NCBI GenBank assembly: GCA_945919795.1
Contig: CAMEJJ010000019.1
Location: forward strand, 1 to 64,000
From: an uncultured Lachnospiraceae bacterium
Lineage (GTDB): Bacteria; Bacillota; Clostridia; Lachnospirales; Lachnospiraceae
Length of the DNA stretch: 64,000 bases
Direction: 5' to 3'
The notes beneath the pieces were generated by a model. It had not been told where the DNA came from and made no database searches. It worked only from the letters and a program-made list of their open reading frames with translations. The first letter of the stretch is position 1; the number at the start of each line of letters is the position of its first letter. Both the position numbers and the translations under genes were made by a program. Of the stretch, positions 38,103 to 47,130 are shown one piece after another.

Positions 38103-38825
38103 CTATATTTTCATCCATACCGCTGAAATATTATCCGTTTCACCTCTTCGCAAGTTATCCGCTGCTAACTCTTTCAACCTGCGACTTATTCTTCCACTAT
38201 CAGTCATACTTTTGGTAGTAAGACACATCGACCAGATATTAGAATCAAACAAATTGGAAAAACCATCTGTACAAAGCACAAAGTTTTTGCAAGCTGTGAT
38301 GCCGTAATAAAAATCTGGTCTGTATTCTTTATTCAAGCCAAGACATCTTTGTAACCTATGTTCCACTGCATGATCGGTTGTCTTTTGTATGAACTGTGTC
38401 TTACCAAAAACAGAGCGTACAAAATAGATTCTGCTGTCACCCAGATGAAACAGAAAATAACATGCTCCATACAAAATAAGCATGGATACGGTGGTCCCCA
38501 TCCGTCCCATATGTTTCCGCATCATATGAAATAATTTCTGATTGATTTGATAAAAAGCAGAATTACCTTTTGTTCGAATGATGTTTCTCTTTTCATGAAA
38601 CTTATAATTATCATTCAAAAAAACAGGCAGCAATTCACGGTCAAACCAACAGTCTAAATATTGTACACATTCATATGAAGCCTGCTCACCGCATTCTTCA
38701 CCTCCCATTCCGTCACATACTACAGCCATCACAAGTTCTCCCTGCGCAAGCTTTGTACTACGCACTAAGAGTGCATCCTGATTATTTGGACGCAGACCGG
38801 ACTCATAGACATAACCAAATACCAT
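38103..38825 (-). CDS. PP2C-family protein phosphatase
   Basis: 'VVCDGMGGEECGEQAS', 'FHLGDSRIYFV', 'LCTDGFSNL', 'DNISAVWMKI'; RBS aaagga before MVFGYVYESG. Confidence 0.93.
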   Translation of the reverse strand: MVFGYVYESGLRPNNQDALLVRSTKLAQGELVMAVVCDGMGGEECGEQASYECVQYLDCWFDRELLPVFLNDNYKFHEKRNIIRTKGNSAFYQINQKLFHMMRKHMGRMGTTVSMLILYGACYFLFHLGDSRIYFVRSVFGKTQFIQKTTDHAVEHRLQRCLGLNKEYRPDFYYGITACKNFVLCTDGFSNLFDSNIWSMCLTTKSMTDSGRISRRLKELAADNLRRGETDNISAVWMKI

Positions 38826-38843
38826 ATTCAGTTTCCTTTCTGT

Positions 38844-38891
38844 GAAAAAACACATCCGAAACGGATGGTTGCGGTACAGAACGTACCGTTT
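38844..38891 (-). promoter_or_regulatory. Candidate transcription attenuator (terminator with alternative antiterminator pairing) in the PP2C-kinase leader
   Basis: Minus hairpin CGGTAC-gttct-GTACCG then CATCCG-TTT-CGGATG-TGTTTTTT; AAACGG (38886-38891) can alternatively pair with CCGTTT (38859-38864). Confidence 0.55.
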
Positions 38892-38904
38892 ATCAGATAA
38901 TGCT

Positions 38905-38933
38905 ATTATAGTCGTCTTTTTGTAAAAAAGCAA
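38905..38933 (-). promoter_or_regulatory. SigA-like promoter of the PP2C-kinase operon
   Basis: Minus TTGCTT-17 nt-TATAAT. Confidence 0.65.
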
Positions 38934-38954
38934 TCCCCTAAAATACACATTTAA

Positions 38955-38985
38955 AAAAGCCGATTCCTATTGAGAACCGGCTTTT
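38955..38985 (-). terminator. Intrinsic terminator downstream of tsf
   Basis: Minus AAAAGCCGGTTCTCAATAGGAATCGGCTTTTTTA. Confidence 0.88.
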
Positions 38986-39055
38986 ACTTTTAACATATGT
39001 CTGAATTCATCAGCTTACTGACACTTCTTACTGGCATCTCTGCCATTTTCTTTCA

Positions 39056-39982
39056 TTAGCCAAGCTGAGCTGCAACTTCTGCAGCAAAGTCTTCGTTCTT
39101 TTTCTCCATACCTTCGCCAACTTCGAAACGAACGAATTTTGTTACAACTAAGTCTTTGTTAACAGATTCCAGATATTTTGCAACAGACTGTTTTCCGTCT
39201 TCTGCTTTTACATATACCTGATCCATTAATACAACTTCTTTTAACTGTTTGTTGATACGACCCATAACCATGCCGTCTTTTACCTTATCAGGTTTTGCAG
39301 CTTCTTTGGGATCGTTTTCAATCTGAGCTTTGATGATTTCTTTTTCATGATCGATATAAGACTGATCAACATCTTTGTCAGAAATGAACTGAGGATTTAA
39401 AGCAGCGATCTGCATTGCAATATTTGCCAAAGCTTCTTTTGCTGCATCATCAGATGCACCGTCAGCTGCAACTAAAACACCAATTCTTCCGCCACCGTGT
39501 AAGTAAGAAACAACCAAATCACCGGATACTTTTTCAAATCTTCTGATAGATAATTTTTCTCCGATAGTAGCAGTTTTTTCTACTAATACATCTTTTACGG
39601 TCTTGCTTGCATCTTCATTCCATGCTTCTGCAGCAAAAGCTTCAATATCCTGACCGTCTTTTCCTCCATTTAAGGAAGAAGCCAAAGCCTGTTTTGCAAC
39701 AGCTTCAACATAAGTCTGGAATACTTCATTTTTTGCAACGAAGTCTGTTTCTGAGTTAACTTCTACAACAGCTGCTGTATTGCCTTCAATTGCTGCACGG
39801 CAAATACCTTCTGCTGCAATTCTGCTTGCTTTTTTCTCAGCCTTAGCTGCACCGCTTTTTCTTAATACTTCAACAGCGGCATCCATATCACCATCGGTCT
39901 CGGTAAGGGCTTTTTTACATTCCATCATACCTGCACCGGTCATTTCTCTTAATTCTTTAACCATAGAAGCACTGATTGCCAT
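39056..39982 (-). CDS. tsf: Elongation factor Ts
   Basis: 'VKELREMTGAGMMECKKALTETDGDMDAAVEVLRKSG'. Confidence 0.98.
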   Translation of the reverse strand: MAISASMVKELREMTGAGMMECKKALTETDGDMDAAVEVLRKSGAAKAEKKASRIAAEGICRAAIEGNTAAVVEVNSETDFVAKNEVFQTYVEAVAKQALASSLNGGKDGQDIEAFAAEAWNEDASKTVKDVLVEKTATIGEKLSIRRFEKVSGDLVVSYLHGGGRIGVLVAADGASDDAAKEALANIAMQIAALNPQFISDKDVDQSYIDHEKEIIKAQIENDPKEAAKPDKVKDGMVMGRINKQLKEVVLMDQVYVKAEDGKQSVAKYLESVNKDLVVTKFVRFEVGEGMEKKNEDFAAEVAAQLG

Positions 39983-40030
39983 GATTATATCCTCCTAATA
40001 TAAAATCGTAATCTGAAACACTATTAGCTA

Positions 40031-40792
40031 TTAAGCTTCTTCTGTTTCTACTGTTTCTTCTTCTGCTGCTTCAGCCATTTCTGCTAACTCTTCTGTTACA
40101 TCTGTAGCATCACCCTGTTTTGCTTCAATAACAGCATCAGCCATGGTAGAAACGATTAATTTTACGGCACGGATAGCATCATCGTTACCGGGAATAACAA
40201 AGTCAAGTTCTTCCGGATCACAGTTTGTATCAGCCATACCAACTAATGTAATTCCTAAAGCATGCGCTTCCTGAACACAAATTCTTTCTTTTTTCGGATC
40301 TACAACAAAAATACAATCGGGAATCTGAGTCATGTTCTTGATACCACCGATGTTTTTCTCTAATTTATCCCATTCTTTCTGTAACTGAGCAACTTCTTTT
40401 TTCGGTAATGCTTCAAAAGTACCGTCTGTTGCCATCTGTTCAATTGCACGTAATCTTTCGATACGAGACTGAATTGTCTTGAAGTTGGTTAACATACCGC
40501 CTAACCATCTTTCATTTACATAGAACATACCACAACGCTCTGCTTCTGTTTTAACAGCATCCTGAGCCTGTTTCTTTGTACCAACAAAAAGTACGGTACC
40601 GCCAGCTGAAACGATCTGGCTAATTGCCTGGTATGCTTCATCAACTTTACCTACAGATGTCTGTAAGTCGATGATATGGATTCCATTACGCTCTGTATAG
40701 ATGTAAGGAGCCATCTTAGGATTCCATCTTCTTGTCTGATGTCCGAAATGAACACCTGCTTCGAGTAACTGTTTCATTGAAATAACGCCCAT
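40031..40792 (-). CDS. rpsB: 30S ribosomal protein S2
   Basis: '[39 protein letters not shown]'; start at MGVISMKQ with aggag RBS. Confidence 0.98.
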   Translation of the reverse strand: MGVISMKQLLEAGVHFGHQTRRWNPKMAPYIYTERNGIHIIDLQTSVGKVDEAYQAISQIVSAGGTVLFVGTKKQAQDAVKTEAERCGMFYVNERWLGGMLTNFKTIQSRIERLRAIEQMATDGTFEALPKKEVAQLQKEWDKLEKNIGGIKNMTQIPDCIFVVDPKKERICVQEAHALGITLVGMADTNCDPEELDFVIPGNDDAIRAVKLIVSTMADAVIEAKQGDATDVTEELAEMAEAAEEETVETEEA

Positions 40793-40942
40793 TTTTATTC
40801 CCTCCATTTGGTTATTTTCTTCCGCATGCATCAACTCTCCTGCCACTTTGGCGTTAACAAAGCACCGGCATTTAATCCGCATACGTGTTTTTTGGGCAGA
40901 ATTATCCCGCCCGTTTTTTCACAACAGATTGATGATAACATA

Positions 40943-40970
40943 AAAAAAAGGCCGTTTCAAGCCTTTTTTT
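40943..40970 (-). terminator. Intrinsic terminator at the end of the fla/che operon
   Basis: Minus AAAAAAAGGCTTGAAACGGCCTTTTTTTT. Confidence 0.88.
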
Positions 40971-40983
40971 ACTTTTTGATAGC

Positions 40984-41601
40984 TTAGTTCACTCTTTTTA
41001 CTAATGCTTCTGCTATTTCTTTCTCGTCAGCACCGGCATTGATTTCATGATTTCCGGTCGTCAGACGTTTATCATAACCATTTTGGCATAAATACCGGTC
41101 AAACTCTGCAGAATCTTCAATCACTCCCATTTCTTCCAAACGGTTTGCTACAGTTCTGGATCCGTCTCCACTGTAAATGGTTACAACATATCTTTTTTCT
41201 GCCGAATCTGCTTGATCCGATTTTACGGTTTCTGCATCTGATTTTGTTTTCTCCGGATTGTCGGTTTCTATTTCTTTTTCCGAATCTATTTGTGTAGAAC
41301 TGTTGGTTTCCGTTTCCTTTTCAGAATCTGTCTGCGTCGGATTATCTGTTTCTGCTTCCGGTTCTGTTTGCTGAGTTTCTTCTTGTTGAGCCACCTCGGA
41401 AATATCATTCACGGAAATTTCCTCTTCATTTCCCAAATCGGCCGATAAAACACTGCTTTCGAGCATTCCGAGTGATTTTGCTCGTTCCACAATTTCTGCA
41501 TCGGTCAGTGTTTCTTTCTGACCACCCTTTGTAAAACCCATCAAAAGAGCTGTAACTACGATCCCGATGCCAAGTCCGCGTAAGTAATATCTCATTCTCA
41601 T
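40984..41601 (-). CDS. MltG/YceG-like N-terminal-domain protein, membrane anchored
   Basis: N-terminal TM; C-terminal 'VTIYSGDGSRTVANRLEEMGVIEDSAEFDRYLCQNGYDKRLTTGNHEINAGADEKEIAEAL' resembles the LysM-like part of MltG; no catalytic domain. Confidence 0.65.
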   Translation of the reverse strand: MRMRYYLRGLGIGIVVTALLMGFTKGGQKETLTDAEIVERAKSLGMLESSVLSADLGNEEEISVNDISEVAQQEETQQTEPEAETDNPTQTDSEKETETNSSTQIDSEKEIETDNPEKTKSDAETVKSDQADSAEKRYVVTIYSGDGSRTVANRLEEMGVIEDSAEFDRYLCQNGYDKRLTTGNHEINAGADEKEIAEALVKRVN

Positions 41602-41603
41602 AA

Positions 41604-42377
41604 TTACATCACCTCAAACAAATCAATCACCAGATTGACTTCTCCGACACCTAATCCCAGTTCTTTTGCGATTGCAATATTGGATTTTCCTTTTTTATGA
41701 AGTTCCAGAATGCGGTCATTATTATTGATACTCTCTGTTTCAGCATCTCCGATAACAGGCATGGATACTGGCTCAATAATTTTACCTGTCTTGGCACTCG
41801 TAGATTTTGATGTTTTTCTGGTTTTTTTAGGAGTTTGGGGTTCAATTACTTCCTTGACCAGATTAATGGTTTCAAACTGATTATCCACATCTTCATCCAT
41901 CGTTTGTTCCATCGTCTCTTCAGCCTTTGTCTCTTCCTGCAGCTGTTTTGTTACCAATTCAAGCTCTGTTTTGGTCTCTTTTGCCATAGCATTGGTTTTA
42001 TCTGCCTGTATCACAGTTTCTCTTAAGTTTTTCTGTTTATCATGAAGCATATCATACATAAACATGACTTCCTGATGATTTTTATTGATATCAGAAAGGA
42101 CAGTCTCGGAAAATTCAGAAACGGCAGTAATCTTTTCATTGGAAACCCGCTCTAAGGATCTCTCGGCTTTTTCCATCGCATATGTTATTGTCTCATCAAT
42201 GGTATCCTGAATCTGGTCTTTAGCATCTCTGATTTTCCCATCAACCATTTCATTAATTTTATCTTCAGAAAGCTTTACCGTTTCTTCGTCCGGTGTATAC
42301 ATTGTTTCCGGTACAATAAAACTTGCAATAAAAACTATGATACCCAATATCAGAAGCGCTATTTCCATTCCTGTCAT
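41604..42377 (-). CDS. DUF6115-like membrane protein with coiled coil and C-terminal HTH-like segment; SwrB-like by position
   Basis: N-terminal TM, coiled coil, 'ILELHKKGKSNIAIAKELGLGVGEVNLVIDLFEV'; lies between sigD and rpsB. Confidence 0.65.
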   Translation of the reverse strand: MTGMEIALLILGIIVFIASFIVPETMYTPDEETVKLSEDKINEMVDGKIRDAKDQIQDTIDETITYAMEKAERSLERVSNEKITAVSEFSETVLSDINKNHQEVMFMYDMLHDKQKNLRETVIQADKTNAMAKETKTELELVTKQLQEETKAEETMEQTMDEDVDNQFETINLVKEVIEPQTPKKTRKTSKSTSAKTGKIIEPVSMPVIGDAETESINNNDRILELHKKGKSNIAIAKELGLGVGEVNLVIDLFEVM

Positions 42378-42400
42378 TTTCTTATCTCCGTTTCCTGTAA

Positions 42401-42718
42401 CTAAACAGACATATCAAAGTGGGAAGTACCTTTTAATATCACTTTCCCATCGCTTTGAGGCTGTTGTTTTTTTCGATGACTTCCCCCGTCACCGGCATAT
42501 GTATTGCTGCCTTTTTCTCTGGCATCCGCACGATTTTCACTTTTATTTGAATCATCGCCCTTTTGAATCTGATTGGCTTTCTGATCCTCTTTTTTTACAG
42601 ACTGAAGCTGATAATTCGCCTGATCCACATTGGCCTTCATATCCTCATTGTGTTTCATAGCGGAATAATCCTGCGTTCGCTGTATCGTTCCCTGAAATTC
42701 AATCATTCCAATTGCCAT
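42401..42718 (-). CDS. Small hydrophilic hypothetical protein
   Basis: 106-codon ORF in tight operon context with upstream aggaggcc-like RBS. Confidence 0.7.
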   Translation of the reverse strand: MAIGMIEFQGTIQRTQDYSAMKHNEDMKANVDQANYQLQSVKKEDQKANQIQKGDDSNKSENRADAREKGSNTYAGDGGSHRKKQQPQSDGKVILKGTSHFDMSV

Positions 42719-42729
42719 ACAATGGCCTC

Positions 42730-44322
42730 CTAATAAGCAGTAACTTTAATATCTCCCCGGTCTTTGATAAAGCGGCAGAATTTAACCGGATTTTTTAATA
42801 CTAAAGAAGCATCTCCGATTGCAACTTTTGTACCGGCATATGCATCCTCAGATACGCAGACACAAGCCTGACCTTCGCTACTCATGGCGCTTTCCAACAC
42901 TTCAAGTTCACTACGGTCTTTTTCAACCGTTTCACTCAACTGTTGATTTGCAGCCGCTAACGATTTAACATACTTCATTTGATCAGGTGTGAATTTTTCT
43001 CCCTGTTTCAACTTAGTAGTCAGATTAACCAGTATCGGCTGTATCTGTCCAAGCTTTTTCTGCGATTCCATCAGTTCTTTCTGGAGTTGCTGATAACGAA
43101 GCTTGCTTTCGGGATCGACACCAACTTCAACTATGGTATCTGCACCCATCGGAGAACCTAATGTCTTACAACTGATTTTCTCTGTTGCACGTACAATTCC
43201 GCCGGCAATGAATCCTTTTTTTCCATCTACCAAAACATAGTTTCTGGCACTTACCGTAGAATGTATGATGGATTCCGACTCAATATACGCACCGGAAATA
43301 ATCGTGGCGTTTTCTGCAAATTTTAAAATAACACGTCCTCCGGCTTTTAAAATACCCTTTCCCATTCCATTCATGCCACGTGCAATAATGATATCACCAT
43401 CCGCTTCAATCGTAGCACCTTCAACGACACCTTTCACTTCCACATTGCCTTTTGCCTTAATGGCAAAACCGGCCTGAACATTGCCGTTTACCATGACACT
43501 GCCTTCCGACTCAATATTACCGGTCGCCGTACCGACATTTTCTACTTCATATACATCCGACACAAAAACCTTATCTTCAGTCAGACACACATGCCCATTG
43601 ATTAAGGAACGGATTTCACATCCGTCTTCAGATATTTCAATGTTATTTCCATATTTTAACGTCAGTTTCTTAATGGTGCGGGGCTTGATTATTTCCCCAT
43701 ATACCGTGGTGCCATTCTCACCGGGAACTTCTCTGGTCAGGCGGGCCAGAAGATCGCCTGTTTTACAATGATTTATCGTATTTAAATGGAAAAAATCGAC
43801 TGATCCATCCTCATTTCTGGTTGGTCTGGTACTTAAATCCGTATTAAAAAAATATTCAATGGAAGCATCCGTTCCATGAATCGGAGCCGTACCTCTTGCA
43901 AGTACAATATCTGCACAGTAATTTCTCTTTTGCATATATTGTTCCATTGCAGCTTCATCATATCCATATACAACTTTCTGAAATTTCAAATCACTGATGA
44001 TATCATCTTTTCTACCATAAGCTGCACCATTTGAGCTTGGCGGATAAAACCTTCCAACGACCTCCATACGGTCTTCCGAAACACGAACAGAAAGCATTTC
44101 CTGCTGCGGAAAACATGGTTTTGCGCACAATGGTACAATTACCTCTTTATCATAATTGGATGCAACCTGATATAACATTTTTAAATCTGCAATTTCAATC
44201 TTTTTTAAATGCAGATACTCCGTCAATTCGGCAATATTCAATTTTTCACCGCCATCCGTAGGTGGTACTAAACGGACAGCTGTACTGTTGCCATCGGCAA
44301 CCAACTGAAAATATGCATTCAT
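42730..44322 (-). CDS. FapA family protein (DUF342)
   Basis: Beta-helix-like polymer repeats 'VENVGTATGNIESEGSVMVNGNVQAGFAIKAKGNVEVKGVVEGA', DUF342 layout. Confidence 0.9.
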   Translation of the reverse strand: MNAYFQLVADGNSTAVRLVPPTDGGEKLNIAELTEYLHLKKIEIADLKMLYQVASNYDKEVIVPLCAKPCFPQQEMLSVRVSEDRMEVVGRFYPPSSNGAAYGRKDDIISDLKFQKVVYGYDEAAMEQYMQKRNYCADIVLARGTAPIHGTDASIEYFFNTDLSTRPTRNEDGSVDFFHLNTINHCKTGDLLARLTREVPGENGTTVYGEIIKPRTIKKLTLKYGNNIEISEDGCEIRSLINGHVCLTEDKVFVSDVYEVENVGTATGNIESEGSVMVNGNVQAGFAIKAKGNVEVKGVVEGATIEADGDIIIARGMNGMGKGILKAGGRVILKFAENATIISGAYIESESIIHSTVSARNYVLVDGKKGFIAGGIVRATEKISCKTLGSPMGADTIVEVGVDPESKLRYQQLQKELMESQKKLGQIQPILVNLTTKLKQGEKFTPDQMKYVKSLAAANQQLSETVEKDRSELEVLESAMSSEGQACVCVSEDAYAGTKVAIGDASLVLKNPVKFCRFIKDRGDIKVTAY

Positions 44323-44366
44323 CTACTCTCTCTCCACAATAAACCCCAAATTTGATGTAAGACATT

Positions 44367-45137
44367 TTATCTGTCTGATAAAATCCCCATATACTCTCCC
44401 ATTTTCGTTCTCATTTTAACCAAAGCCTTGGTATGTAACTGTGAAACTCTTGATTCGGAGACTTCCAAAACCTGGCTGATTTCTTTTAACGTCAAATCCT
44501 CATAATAATACAAAACAACAACTTTTCGTTCCTTTTCTGTAAGAACTTCCAGAGATTCCTTTAATTTTTCTTTTAATTCGACCTGTTCAACCACTTCTTC
44601 CGGCATTTCAAATCCGGCATTCCGACTTTTATCAGCAGCCAACTCCGGTCCACCCTGCTCAATATATTCATTCAGACTGACAACGCCGGTTATTTTCATC
44701 TGCGACTGCCAATCTGTATACTCATCATCCGAAATACCGAGTGCAGATGCAATTTCTTCATCCGTAGCAGCGCGGCCTTTTGTTGCTTCAATTTCCTTCA
44801 TGACCGTTTCAATCTTTTTTTGCCGCTGTCGTATGGTTCTTGGAATCCAATCCATTTTCCGGATTTGATCTAAGATAGCACCACGTATACGTAAGCTTGC
44901 ATATGTCTCAAATTTCACATCTTTCATCATATCAAACTTATCGATTGCATCAATCAGACCAAAAACACCGTATCCTACCAAATCATCATACTCAACATTA
45001 TATCCAAGATACATGCTCAGACGTCCGGCCACCAGTTTTACCAATGGCGCATATTCAATTATCAGTTTTTCTCTTAAATCAGGACTTTTCAAACGATGAT
45101 AGTCCTGCCAAAGTCTCTTCTTTCCTGCTTCGTCCAT
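44367..45137 (-). CDS. sigD: FliA/WhiG-family RNA polymerase sigma factor (SigD)
   Basis: 'YDDLVGYGVFGLIDAIDKFD', 'LTLKEISQVLEVSESRVSQLHTKAL'; start at MDEAGKKRLW. Confidence 0.96.
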   Translation of the reverse strand: MDEAGKKRLWQDYHRLKSPDLREKLIIEYAPLVKLVAGRLSMYLGYNVEYDDLVGYGVFGLIDAIDKFDMMKDVKFETYASLRIRGAILDQIRKMDWIPRTIRQRQKKIETVMKEIEATKGRAATDEEIASALGISDDEYTDWQSQMKITGVVSLNEYIEQGGPELAADKSRNAGFEMPEEVVEQVELKEKLKESLEVLTEKERKVVVLYYYEDLTLKEISQVLEVSESRVSQLHTKALVKMRTKMGEYMGILSDR

Positions 45138-45193
45138 GAAAACCCTCCACGGATATAACAATTAAGAAACCAAACAATACTCCGTTTCAATTG

Positions 45194-45466
45194 TCACATA
45201 TCCTGTTCCTCTGGCACAGTTTCCTTCTCAATAACCGCACCATCTTCATCCTCGGCATTTGCCTCTTCATTTGCTTCTTCATTTTCACGGTCAAACCGGT
45301 CAATGACACTCACAACAATCCTTCCAATGGCATAAAACACAACCAGTGAAGCCAAAAGAATCCATAAAAATTTAATCAATTCATAATTCTTAATATACAA
45401 AATAATGCTTACAACCGCACCGGCTATCAGCATAAGAATCAAAGGGAACCTTTTTTTATTATTCAT
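45194..45466 (-). CDS. Small two-TM hypothetical protein with acidic tail
   Basis: Operon ORF, TM helices, acidic C-terminus. Confidence 0.75.
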   Translation of the reverse strand: MNNKKRFPLILMLIAGAVVSIILYIKNYELIKFLWILLASLVVFYAIGRIVVSVIDRFDRENEEANEEANAEDEDGAVIEKETVPEEQDM

Positions 45467-45467
45467 A

Positions 45468-45953
45468 TTAGATCACCTTTTCCGGTTTTCCGACAGCACG
45501 AATCACAAAATCTCCTGTTTCCGGATAAAAAATAACTGTTCGTCCATAATTTTCTCCGGTGTCCTCTGCCAGTATCGGAATATTCAATTCTTCTAACTTT
45601 TTCTTTACCGCCATTACATTTTTTTCACCGACCTTGATTAAGGACGATTTATTCTGAAATGCAAACATCTGAGCCCCACCGGCAATTTTTGCAACCAGCC
45701 GGTTTTTTGAACCGCCAGCACATACAATCCGGTTTACCAGTTCGACAATACCGGTATCTGCAAATTTCGGAATATTTGTATTATCTTTAATGGCTGTACT
45801 GTCCGGCAGCATAATATGAGCCAAGCCACCGACTTTCGTAATGGGATCTCTTAATGCAATACCCACACATGAACCTAATCCTAAAGTCGTAAGGCCATCC
45901 GGACTTTTGCAGATATTTAAATCTGCCATTCCCACCTTAATAATTTCACCCAT
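45468..45953 (-). CDS. cheD: Chemotaxis protein CheD (receptor glutamine deamidase)
   Basis: 'GLGSCVGIALRDPITKVGGLAHIMLPDS' motif. Confidence 0.96.
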   Translation of the reverse strand: MGEIIKVGMADLNICKSPDGLTTLGLGSCVGIALRDPITKVGGLAHIMLPDSTAIKDNTNIPKFADTGIVELVNRIVCAGGSKNRLVAKIAGGAQMFAFQNKSSLIKVGEKNVMAVKKKLEELNIPILAEDTGENYGRTVIFYPETGDFVIRAVGKPEKVI

Positions 45954-45954
45954 T

Positions 45955-46563
45955 TTACAAACCTAATGCCGATAATATTTTATCATAGGATTCCAAATCC
46001 GGAACCAGAATAAAATATCCGTTTAAACTCTTTTCATCTGAAAACTCCGTCTGAATCATCAGAATTTTATCTCCGATTTCTCCAAACTCAATTGCAGGAA
46101 CACTTAATATGGCTCCTGCCATATCAATACATAAATCAGGAACTGAAGGCATAATCGAAAGTCCCGTCAAAGTAGACAGGGAATTGAGATATGATGCAAC
46201 GATTATATTTCCAATTTCCTTCATTGCCGAAAGCTCCATCTCCGTGAAATCACCTTCCGTTTCCTCTGACTGCATCAGTTTTGCCACGAGAGAATGAGCT
46301 GCTTTTTCTTCCAGCAAAAACATCATGCTTCCGGTAATATCGCCTTCTACAATCAGATAAACACCTGCCATCAACTGTTCTTCTCCACCGATGGCAGCTC
46401 CTACCTCTGAGAAATCCAAAAGTCGAATTTGGGGAACTTTCATATCTACTTTACATTGCAATAACTGCGCCAACGCTGTTGTTGCATTTCCTGCTCCAAT
46501 ATTGCCGATTTCTTTTAAAACATCAAAATACTGATCGGAATTATTCAAACTAAAATCATGCAT
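45955..46563 (-). CDS. cheC: CheY-P phosphatase CheC
   Basis: 'DVLKEIGNIGAGNATTALAQLL' and 'SAMKEIGNIIVASYLNSLS' active-site repeats. Confidence 0.95.
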   Translation of the reverse strand: MHDFSLNNSDQYFDVLKEIGNIGAGNATTALAQLLQCKVDMKVPQIRLLDFSEVGAAIGGEEQLMAGVYLIVEGDITGSMMFLLEEKAAHSLVAKLMQSEETEGDFTEMELSAMKEIGNIIVASYLNSLSTLTGLSIMPSVPDLCIDMAGAILSVPAIEFGEIGDKILMIQTEFSDEKSLNGYFILVPDLESYDKILSALGL

Positions 46564-46648
46564 ATATTTCAACCATCTCTCTTTGTTTTGCAACGTTTAC
46601 ATTGCTTTGTTTCGTTTTCTGTCGTTAGCCGGACATGAAAACACGGAA

Positions 46649-47116
46649 CTAGTTTGTTTTTTCTTTCTCGGCAAATACAAGATTTAAATCAAACAAGGAG
46701 ATCAACTCGCCTTTGTCTTTTCCAATTCCCGAAATAAAATTTGTTTTCTCTTCACCGGAATCATAAGAGACTTTTTCAATTTCTCTTGCATCGAGAGTAA
46801 CAACCTCTTTTACCGCATCAACCAAAACACCGATTACCTCGCCGTTTTCTAATTTGATGATAATAATTCTTGTTAATTTTGTAATTTCATCTTCTGCCAG
46901 TCCCATTTTCAATCGAAGTGAAACAACCGGTACCACTTCACCTCGAAGATTAATGACACCTTTGATATATGCAGGTACATTGGGCACTCTGGTAATCCTC
47001 TGCATACGGACAATATTGTCAATATACTTAATATCGATACCAAACTGCTCATCACCGAATTTTACAACAATATACTGAATAGGATTATATGATTCGAGTT
47101 CCTTTAATTCGTCCAT
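46649..47116 (-). CDS. cheW: Chemotaxis coupling protein CheW
   Basis: 'VVKFGDEQFGIDIKYIDNIVRMQRITRVPNVPAYIKGVINLRGEVVPVVSLR'. Confidence 0.97.
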   Translation of the reverse strand: MDELKELESYNPIQYIVVKFGDEQFGIDIKYIDNIVRMQRITRVPNVPAYIKGVINLRGEVVPVVSLRLKMGLAEDEITKLTRIIIIKLENGEVIGVLVDAVKEVVTLDAREIEKVSYDSGEEKTNFISGIGKDKGELISLFDLNLVFAEKEKTN

Positions 47117-47130
47117 TTGCTACCTCCCTC

